Assembly: GCA_021789935.1 (NCBI GenBank)
Contig: JAJYIR010000003.1
Location: 1-64,000, forward strand
DNA from: Nitrospirota bacterium
GTDB lineage: Bacteria > Nitrospirota > Thermodesulfovibrionia > Thermodesulfovibrionales > JdFR-88
DNA: 64,000 nucleotides
Direction: 5' to 3'
In this document: piece by piece, positions 58,081-64,000 of the stretch
How the letters are laid out: each line of letters starts with the position of its first letter
How positions within the stretch are numbered: position 1 is the stretch's first letter
Translations under genes and position numbers: made by a program
Notes under the pieces: model-generated
Databases searched by the model: none
What the model was told of the DNA's origin: nothing
What the model saw: only the letters and a program-made list of their open reading frames with translations

Positions 58081-59583
58081 TCAGGAACCGATAAGGGGAA
58101 GAAATATCTCAACCGCCAGTCCGCCATCGGGGGCGTTGGACGCGTTGACTTCTCCGCCGTGCAGATGGACGGCCCTCTCGGTTATTGCAAGGCCGACACC
58201 CGTCCCTCCGCTTGCCCTCTCCCGGGCGTCCGCCACTCTGTAAAAAGGCTTGAACAGGTGGGCAAGCGCCGCCTCCGGGACGCCCGGCCCGTGGTCCCGG
58301 ACCCTTATGGTCGCGCCGGGCCTGCCGTCTTTGGCGGTGCGCCTCAGGGTTATCTCAACCTCCGAGCCACTGGGGGTGTAACGGACGGCGTTACGCACCA
58401 CGTTTTCTATCGCGCTTCTGAGCATCTCCGGGGAGCCGTTCACCACCGCATCCTCCTCCATTGAAAGCACGCTCACCCGGCGGCCGGCGCCCGACGCCTC
58501 GTAACCGGCGTCGTCGGCAATGCTCATAACCAGCGGCGCAAGGGCGACGGGGATTTTTGTTTTTTCAAACCTTTCGGGCCCGCTTTCAAGAAGCGTCAGT
58601 GTGACAAGCTGCGCTATCAGGTCATTGAGCCTGTCAGACTCCTTCTCTATCCTGCCCAGAGGCCCCCCGGCGTTTTCTCCGGCGCTGCGCTTCGCCAGCT
58701 CCAGCGCCACATTCAGCCTGGCAAGCGGGGAACGGAGCTCATGGGATATGTCCCGGATAAGGCGCTGCTGGGCATCGAGGAGAGCTTCTATCCTTTCGGC
58801 CATGCTGTCAAAATCCCTGCCCAGGGCGGCTATCTCGTCCCCTCCTCTGCCGGGAGACTGCCCTACCCTAGCCTTGAGGTCACCGGCGGCCAGCCTTTGG
58901 GTGGCCTGCCTGAGGCGGCGTATCGGCGCGGTCAGCTGCCAGGCAAGAACATAGCATATGCACCCGCCCACGATAATATAGATGAGCTGACGGAACCCGA
59001 AGATCAATGGGAAAAGATGGCCCGGCTTGCCCTTGCTGGCTGCCCTGAAGGGCACATAGGGCCATTCCCCCGCTATTACATATTCATGCTCCTTCTGTTT
59101 CGCATAGCGACCGCTTGCGCTAAATGGCAGGGCAACAAGAAATTTTTTGCCCCAAACGGCGGACTGTATGCGTCCCGCGTTTGCATGGAGGGCCTTCCCA
59201 GCGATGTCCAGCACCTGGGCTCCGGGGGTTTCCCCTCCAAGAGGAAGTGCCCGCTTTTCACCTTCGAACAGATACAGGCGGATGCCGGATGACGATTCCA
59301 CGTTCCCGGTAAAGGCCCGCAGAGCGGCCTGTCCCCCGCGCCCGTAAGTCTCGGCAGCGGATTGGCCGTATAAAAGGAGAGCATCGCCCAGCAGCCGGTC
59401 CCGGTGCATCTCGATCTCACGGTGGAGCGTGGCTATCGGCCCTATCTGGGCGGTCGCCGTAAGCAGGAAGATAACCCCGCCCGAAAGCGCCATCGCCAGC
59501 CAGAACCACAGGAATATCTTTACAAAAAGGGTCTTCACCGCCCCTTTGCCCGCGGAAAATTTCGGTGAGTCAAGGAAAGACAC
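58081..59583 (-). CDS. CpxA-like sensor histidine kinase
   Basis: 500 residues. An N-terminal helix (KTLFVKIFLWFWLAMALSGGVIFLLTA), then a periplasmic sensor of about 130 residues, then a second helix (LIYIIVGGCICYVLAWQLT). HAMP follows (PIRRLRQATQRLAAGDLKARVG), HisKA with RDISHELRSPLARLNVALEL (His about 285), and HATPase with NVVRNAVRYTP, DHGPGVPE and GTGVGLAI. The layout and IFLWFWLAM start are CpxA-like. GTG at 59581-59583 is chosen: it lies 1 nt after the regulator stop with GGAGAAGG upstream; ATG 59619 would overlap. It should sense envelope state and phosphorylate the regulator encoded just upstream. Confidence 0.9.
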   Translation of the reverse strand: MSFLDSPKFSAGKGAVKTLFVKIFLWFWLAMALSGGVIFLLTATAQIGPIATLHREIEMHRDRLLGDALLLYGQSAAETYGRGGQAALRAFTGNVESSSGIRLYLFEGEKRALPLGGETPGAQVLDIAGKALHANAGRIQSAVWGKKFLVALPFSASGRYAKQKEHEYVIAGEWPYVPFRAASKGKPGHLFPLIFGFRQLIYIIVGGCICYVLAWQLTAPIRRLRQATQRLAAGDLKARVGQSPGRGGDEIAALGRDFDSMAERIEALLDAQQRLIRDISHELRSPLARLNVALELAKRSAGENAGGPLGRIEKESDRLNDLIAQLVTLTLLESGPERFEKTKIPVALAPLVMSIADDAGYEASGAGRRVSVLSMEEDAVVNGSPEMLRSAIENVVRNAVRYTPSGSEVEITLRRTAKDGRPGATIRVRDHGPGVPEAALAHLFKPFYRVADARERASGGTGVGLAITERAVHLHGGEVNASNAPDGGLAVEIFLPLIGS

Positions 59584-59584
59584 G

Positions 59585-60349
59585 TCAGGCCTTCTCCTTT
59601 TTGGCAGGGCTTTTTCCACCGGGGAAATCCTGGGTGCGGGTATATAGATATCCCATGCCGCGAACAGTCTTTATGCGTTCCATTCCTTCGGCATCGCGGC
59701 CCAGCTTTTTTCTTAAGTTGCTTATATGCACGTCTATGCTCCGGTCGTAGGGGGAAAGGCCATGGCCCAGGACCTTTCTACAGAGCTCGTCGCGGCTGAC
59801 AAGCTGCCCGGCGTTGATGAGGAGCTCTTCAAGGACATTGAACTCCACCGCGGTCAATTCGATGTCCTGCCCGGAGCTCAATACCCTCCGGCTTGCCCTG
59901 TCCAAATCCATGTCGCCGACGGTTACCCTGTCCGTCCCCCCGTTTGCATGGCCCGCCTCCGCTTTGACCGCGCCCGGCGCCGTGCGGCGTTTGATGGCCC
60001 GCACCCGCGCAACAAGCTCCCTGGGGTTGAACGGTTTCGGGAGGTAATCATCCGCACCCATCTCCAGGCCTACGATGCGGTCCACATCATCGCCGCGGGC
60101 GGTAAGCATCAGGACAGGTATGCTTGAGCTCTCCCTGATGCGGCGCAGAACTTCAAAACCGCTTATTCCCGGCAGCATAACATCAAGCACCACAAGCACA
60201 TGCTCTCCGGAGAGCGCCCTCTGGACCCCGATGCCGGCATTGTAAACAGCCTCCACCTCGAAACCCTCGAGCTTCAGATAATCCTTCAGTAGTTCGCAGA
60301 GCTCTGTGTCGTCATCGATTACCAGAATCCTGTTGGCGGAGCTGTCCAT
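59585..60349 (-). CDS. CpxR-like OmpR-family response regulator
   Basis: 254 residues. Receiver 8-122 (ILVIDDDTELCELL, VVLDVMLPGISGFEVLRRI with phospho-Asp about 55, LMLTARGDD, DYLPKPFNPRELVARV). A 25-residue Gly/Ala-rich linker follows, then a winged-helix domain (about 155-245) with IELTAVEFNVLEELLINAGQLVSRDEL, YDRSIDVHISNLRKKLG and IKTVRGMGYLY. Forms an operon with the kinase. The divergent intergenic region holds a CpxR-type GTAAA-N5-GTAAA box 80-95 bp upstream, so it probably regulates itself and the efflux operon. Confidence 0.93.
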   Translation of the reverse strand: MDSSANRILVIDDDTELCELLKDYLKLEGFEVEAVYNAGIGVQRALSGEHVLVVLDVMLPGISGFEVLRRIRESSSIPVLMLTARGDDVDRIVGLEMGADDYLPKPFNPRELVARVRAIKRRTAPGAVKAEAGHANGGTDRVTVGDMDLDRASRRVLSSGQDIELTAVEFNVLEELLINAGQLVSRDELCRKVLGHGLSPYDRSIDVHISNLRKKLGRDAEGMERIKTVRGMGYLYTRTQDFPGGKSPAKKEKA

Positions 60350-60427
60350 GCTATAACATCCCCAAAACGGATTTATAACCCGAATTGAAAATCATTAATT
60401 TATTTTAGCTGAAAGGCTTCGAGGCAT

Positions 60428-60473
60428 TTGTAAAGAATTGTAAAGAAACCTCGGGCGCCCATTTACAATTCTT
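60428..60473. promoter_or_regulatory. CpxR-like operator with inverted second site
   Basis: TTGTAAAGAATTGTAAAG at 60428-60445 contains GTAAA-N5-GTAAA, the CpxR consensus. AAGAATTGTAAA (60433-60444) recurs inverted as TTTACAATTCTT (60462-60473), 17 bp away. It sits between the divergent regulator (60349) and TolC (60579) genes and so can serve both. Binding is inferred from the consensus and the adjacent CpxR-like gene. Confidence 0.65.
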
Positions 60474-60578
60474 ATCCATTTTTAATGTCCCCTTAACTCA
60501 TATTTAGGGGCGTTCAATGTATTATAAAAAGGGATGTGTTTTTGAATTTATTTTAAAAAAAAGGAGTTCCATTACCAT

Positions 60579-61925
60579 ATGGGTTGCAAAGAAACAATAT
60601 CGCTCGGAAAAATCACTTGCCTTTTGTTTTTGGCTTGCCTGGTTGCTGCCGCGGCACCGCAGCCTCTGCATGCCCAGACCCGGGGGCCGCAGGGACCGAT
60701 GGCCATTAAAAAGGGTTCTGTCCTGACGCTTCAGCAATGCCAGAGCATCGCGCTCTCGACAAACCCGCAGGTCTCCGCAGCCCAAAACACATTCTTCGCC
60801 GCTCAAAGCAGGATCGGCGAGGCACAGTCCAATTATTACCCTCAGGCGCAATGGCAAACCGATATTAACCATTTTTCCTCTACCACCGTTCAGAATCAGC
60901 TTGTCGGCGGCACGCGTACGAACAATTTTGCAAATTTTGAAACAGGGCCGTCCATCACCCAGAACATATATGATTTCGGAAGGACCTCAAGCCAGGTAAA
61001 TGCCGCCAGGTTCAACAGCGAGGCCTCTCATCAGGGCCTTGAAAACGTGTATCTTCAAATAGTCCTCAACGTAAAGACCTCCTATTACGGCGTACTTCAG
61101 GCCCAGAGGAACGTGAGCGCCGCCCGGTTTATGGTCACGCAGGCCAAGCAGCATCTTAATCAGGCCCAGGGCTTTTTCGAGACCGGCACAGCGCCCAAAA
61201 TAGACGTAACAAATGCCGAAGTGACATTGAGCAACGCCCAGCTGAGCCTCATACAGGCACAAAACGCGCTTCAGATTGCATGGCAAAACCTGAACAATGC
61301 TATGGGAATTCCCGATGCTCCGGAGTACATAATCGAAGATAACCTGGCCTATAAACCTTATCCGATAACCTTCGATTATGCCCTTCAGGCCGCTTATAAA
61401 AACAGGCCGGACCTTAAATCTCTTTTGGCCACGGAAAAGGCTTCAGAGCAGTCCCTGAGGCTTGCAAAAGCGGGTTTTGATCCGGCCCTTTCAGGAAGTG
61501 CGGGCTATACCTGGAGCGGGGACAGCTTGCCTCTGGATCATGGCTGGAACGTCGGAGCATCGGTCATAATGCCCATATTCAGCGGATTTCTTACAAAAAA
61601 GCAGGTTGATGAGGCAACCGCGAACTTAAACGCCTCTTCAGCGAATGTGGAGACCCTGAAGCAGCAGATATATTTTCAAAACAAGCAGGCCTTCCTGAAT
61701 TTGAAGCAGGCTGAAAGCAGTGTTGCCACCGCAGCGGTCGGCCTGAGACAGGCCAAGGAAAACCTTGACCTTGCCAACGGAAGATACGCCGCCGGAGTTG
61801 GAAGTAATTTGGAGGTCACCGACGCGCTTACCACTTTCAGCAACGCCCAAACATCTTATATAAATGCACTTTACAGCCACAAGCTGGCGGAAGCAAACCT
61901 TGAAAACGCAATGGGGGCCAAATAA
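60579..61925 (+). CDS. TolC-family outer-membrane efflux protein
   Basis: 448 residues. Signal peptide ending PLHAQ (about 32), then two OEP repeats: LTLQQCQSIALSTNPQVSAAQNTFFAA, QNIYDFGRTSSQVNAARF, AQGFFETGTAPKIDVTNAEVTLSNAQLSL in the first; LQAAYKNRPDLKSLLATEKASEQSLRLAKAGFDP, VIMPIFSGFLTKKQVDEATANL, ANGRYAAGVGSNLEVTDALTTFSNAQ in the second. It forms the channel of the tripartite pump with the next three genes. AAAGGAG is 12 nt before ATG. Unlike the channel at 36676 it is not a lipoprotein. Confidence 0.93.
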   Translation: MGCKETISLGKITCLLFLACLVAAAAPQPLHAQTRGPQGPMAIKKGSVLTLQQCQSIALSTNPQVSAAQNTFFAAQSRIGEAQSNYYPQAQWQTDINHFSSTTVQNQLVGGTRTNNFANFETGPSITQNIYDFGRTSSQVNAARFNSEASHQGLENVYLQIVLNVKTSYYGVLQAQRNVSAARFMVTQAKQHLNQAQGFFETGTAPKIDVTNAEVTLSNAQLSLIQAQNALQIAWQNLNNAMGIPDAPEYIIEDNLAYKPYPITFDYALQAAYKNRPDLKSLLATEKASEQSLRLAKAGFDPALSGSAGYTWSGDSLPLDHGWNVGASVIMPIFSGFLTKKQVDEATANLNASSANVETLKQQIYFQNKQAFLNLKQAESSVATAAVGLRQAKENLDLANGRYAAGVGSNLEVTDALTTFSNAQTSYINALYSHKLAEANLENAMGAK

Positions 61926-61929
61926 AAAA

Positions 61930-63111
61930 ATGAAAAAAAATACAAATACAAAAAAAATAGCTGGCCTGCTGATCTTGGTCCTGCTCATCATTGCGGCCGC
62001 CTTGATATTTATGGGCAAAAAAGACAAAGGTCCTGCCTATAAGACCGTCTCGGTCTCAACGGGCAGTATAATGTCCTCCATTACGGCAACAGGCACGGTA
62101 AACCCAGTGACAACCGTTCTGGTGGGCACCCAGGTTTCCGGCACTATAAAGAGCATCAACGCCGATTTCAACTCCGTGGTCAGGAAGGGCCAGCTGCTTG
62201 CCCTGATTGACCCAACCACTTTCGATGCCCAGCTAAGTGAGGCACAGGCCAACTACTTTTCCGCCAAAGCCAACCTGGACAAGGCTATTGCCACAGAAGT
62301 AGACGCCAAAAGAACAATGGGCCGTAACAAAAAACTGATTTCAGAAAACCTGATAGCCCAAAGCGATTTCGATACCTCGGAGACCAATTACGAAACGGCT
62401 GCGGCATCCGTGGAAGCCGCCAAAGGGCAGGTCGCCCAGACGCTGGCAGCCATGAAATTCGCCGAGACCAATGTGAAGAACACGCGCATCATTTCTCCTG
62501 TGAACGGCACCGTTGTGGCCAGGAATGTCGATGTGGGCCAGACAGTGGCGGCGAGTTTCCAGACCCCAACCCTTTTTTCCGTGGCGCAGGACCTCAAAAA
62601 AATGCAGATAGACACCAGTGTGGACGAGGCTGATATCGGCAATGTTAAAACCGGGCAGGATGTGGAATTCACGGTAGATGCCTACCCGGATACCACGTTC
62701 AAAGGGAAAGTCACACAGGTCAGGATAAACCCGACCATAGTGCAGAATGTCGTTACATACGACGTGGTAATCGGGGTGGACAACAAGGATTTATTGTTAA
62801 AACCGGGAATGACCGCAAACGTGGAGGTCATCACAGCGGTAAAAAAGGGGGTACTCAGAGTCCCTAATGCCGCCCTGCGCTTCCGTCTGCCCGGCTACGA
62901 GGCAACCGCCAAAGGGAGAAAAGGCGGCCCCGGAGTCTGGGTGCTTGAGCAGGGCAAGCCAGAACGCGTTACCGTGAAACCCGGACTTACCGATGGCAAT
63001 TACACCGAGGTCACGTCCGGGGAACTCGAACAGGGGGATACGGTGATAGTGGAAGCGCTTGGAAAATCTAAGGACAAGGCTTCCTTTGGGCATGGTCCCA
63101 GGATGTTTTAG
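61930..63111 (+). CDS. MacA-like periplasmic adaptor
   Basis: 393 residues. N-terminal anchor (about 10-30), first lipoyl half SSITATGTVNPVTTVLVGTQVSGTIKSINADFNSVVRKGQLLALIDP, helical hairpin (about 100-185), and second half NTRIISPVNGTVVARNVDVGQTVAASFQTPTLFSVA. Beta-barrel and membrane-proximal parts follow with GNVKTGQDVEFTVDAYPDTTFKGKVTQVR and LLKPGMTANVEV. Typical MacA. ATG 61930 starts 4 nt after the tolC stop, and macB ATPase follows 12 nt later. Confidence 0.93.
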   Translation: MKKNTNTKKIAGLLILVLLIIAAALIFMGKKDKGPAYKTVSVSTGSIMSSITATGTVNPVTTVLVGTQVSGTIKSINADFNSVVRKGQLLALIDPTTFDAQLSEAQANYFSAKANLDKAIATEVDAKRTMGRNKKLISENLIAQSDFDTSETNYETAAASVEAAKGQVAQTLAAMKFAETNVKNTRIISPVNGTVVARNVDVGQTVAASFQTPTLFSVAQDLKKMQIDTSVDEADIGNVKTGQDVEFTVDAYPDTTFKGKVTQVRINPTIVQNVVTYDVVIGVDNKDLLLKPGMTANVEVITAVKKGVLRVPNAALRFRLPGYEATAKGRKGGPGVWVLEQGKPERVTVKPGLTDGNYTEVTSGELEQGDTVIVEALGKSKDKASFGHGPRMF

Positions 63112-63123
63112 GTCTTTTCTGAA

Positions 63124-63822
63124 ATGGCACTGATAGAAGCAGATAAAATAAGCAAGAAGTACACACTGGGAGATGTAGAGGTAAACGCATTGCGCGACGT
63201 TTCCCTGACCATCGATAAGGGGGAATTCGTTTCGATAATGGGCGCCTCCGGTTCAGGCAAATCCACTTTTATGAACATATTGGGCTGCCTGGACAAACCC
63301 ACTTCCGGAAGGTATCTTTTGGAGGGCATTGATATCTCCGGCCTGGACCGTGATGAACTGGCGGAGATAAGAAACGTCAAAATAGGTTTTGTCTTCCAGG
63401 GTTTTAACCTGCTTCCCAGGACTCAGGCCATAGAAAACGTGGAGCTTCCGATGTTCTATAAGGGAGTGGCCACCCAGGAGAGGGCGGAACGCGCCATGGA
63501 TGCCCTGTCAATGGTCGGTCTTGAAACGAGGGCAAAGCATTACCCCAATCAGCTTTCGGGAGGGCAGCAGCAGCGGGTGGCCATAGCCAGGGCCCTTGTA
63601 AACGAAGCTCCCATAATCCTTGCCGATGAGCCAACCGGAAACCTGGACACCAAGACCAGCGTTGAGATCATGGACCTTTTTCAGCGTTTGAACGTGGAAA
63701 ATGGCATTACTATCATCCTTGTCACTCACGAGTCTGATATCGCGGAATGGAGCAGGCGCACGATCAGGTTCATGGACGGCCAGCTCATGCTGGATGAAGA
63801 GAGGAAAGCGACCCATGGTTAA
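63124..63822 (+). CDS. MacB-type ABC ATPase (separate subunit)
   Basis: 232 residues, single NBD: Walker [20 protein letters not shown]-loop [12 protein letters not shown], signature [16 protein letters not shown], Walker [17 protein letters not shown], and switch His in [10 protein letters not shown]. Very close to the MacB ATPase domain but encoded apart from its permease, which starts 8 nt before its end. Energises the tripartite exporter. Confidence 0.95.
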   Translation: MALIEADKISKKYTLGDVEVNALRDVSLTIDKGEFVSIMGASGSGKSTFMNILGCLDKPTSGRYLLEGIDISGLDRDELAEIRNVKIGFVFQGFNLLPRTQAIENVELPMFYKGVATQERAERAMDALSMVGLETRAKHYPNQLSGGQQQRVAIARALVNEAPIILADEPTGNLDTKTSVEIMDLFQRLNVENGITIILVTHESDIAEWSRRTIRFMDGQLMLDEERKATHG

Positions 63823-64000
63823 CGTTCCGTGGACGGCAAGGCTTGCCCTGCGCGCCCTTAAGGCAAACAAGATGCGTACCCTCCTTACAATGCTCGGAAT
63901 CATTATCGGAGTGGCCGCCGTTATTGCCATGCTCGCGGTGGGCACCGGGGCCACTCAGCAGCTAACCGAACAGATATCCAGCATGGGAAGCAACCTGCTC
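63815..64000 (+). CDS. MacB-type FtsX-like permease (partial, cut by window end)
   Basis: First 62 residues only. [43 protein letters not shown] is the standard MacB permease start, with an amphipathic elbow helix and the first transmembrane helix, then the periplasmic domain start IS-SMGSNLL ([11 protein letters not shown] motif). The ATG overlaps the ATPase stop by 8 nt; GAGAGGAAA lies upstream. Confidence 0.93.
   Translation, partial: MVNVPWTARLALRALKANKMRTLLTMLGIIIGVAAVIAMLAVGTGATQQLTEQISSMGSNLL

Noticed and set aside
1-64000. CRISPR array or prophage
   Set aside because: No regularly spaced repeats with unique spacers, and no phage structural or integrase genes were seen.

Overview
The window is a bacterial chromosome segment of moderately high GC. 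The host is a Gram-negative, LPS-making bacterium: it has a lipid A flippase (MsbA), two O-antigen-ligase-type proteins, LPS glycosyltransferases, TolC/NodT outer-membrane factors and lipoproteins. Several features fit Nitrospirota or a deltaproteobacterium-like lineage: many PAS kinases, a two-CW protein, a PA2779/PA2778 pair, sigma-54 regulation, alpha2beta2 GlyQ/GlyS and the GatAB amidotransferase. That placement is inference; no rRNA or other marker settles it.

Layout. 1-0.4 kb: right end of an IS3-family element that has cut a membrane/HAMP receptor gene. 0.65-7.4 kb (minus): larB, gpsA, gltX, tilS, hisF, hisA, with REP-like palindromes in the gaps. 7.4-15.4 kb: DUF3108 protein, three family-2 glycosyltransferases, then (minus) O-antigen ligase, msbA and a second ligase: an LPS core/O-antigen assembly region. 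15.6-27.7 kb: translation and cofactor genes (gatA-gatB, nadC, a bactofilin-like protein, valS, glyQ-glyS, tRNA-Asn) plus a response regulator with a long repetitive helical tail and an FmdB-type zinc ribbon. 27.8-29.7 kb: PIG-L deacetylase and family-4 glycosyltransferase.

29.9-34.8 kb is a signalling block: a PAS histidine kinase overlaps an NtrC-family activator, followed by a near-perfect sigma-54 promoter ahead of a receiver-only regulator, an unknown 92-aa protein and a two-CW Cys-rich protein. 35.0-36.7 kb: PA2779-family protein, C39-like lipoprotein peptidase and TPR lipoprotein. 36.7-41.1 kb (minus): a four-gene exporter (ATPase, FtsX-like permease, HlyD adaptor, NodT-type outer-membrane factor). 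41.5-47 kb: hybrid kinase, tex with a structured leader, receiver-only regulator. 47.3-50.4 kb: two lipoproteins and a small Ser/Gln-rich protein.

50.7-52.5 kb is the most unusual part. Next to rubrerythrin, two small redox-type genes each have an in-frame TGA exactly where their family has a conserved Cys. In both, the frame continues past the TGA with family-like sequence to the usual length, and in both a hairpin at the right distance fits the bacterial SECIS model. I propose two previously unannotated selenoproteins: a DUF2892/YgaP-like membrane protein and a thioredoxin-fold protein. No selA/selB/selC/selD lies in the window.

52.5-58 kb: a GNAT-acyl-CoA synthetase fusion and cytochrome bd oxidase (cydAB). 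58-64 kb: a CpxRA-like two-component system divergent from a TolC-MacA-MacB exporter; the shared intergenic region holds a GTAAA-N5-GTAAA box. The same 18-mer recurs upstream of a lipoprotein gene at 49.7 kb, suggesting an envelope-stress regulon.
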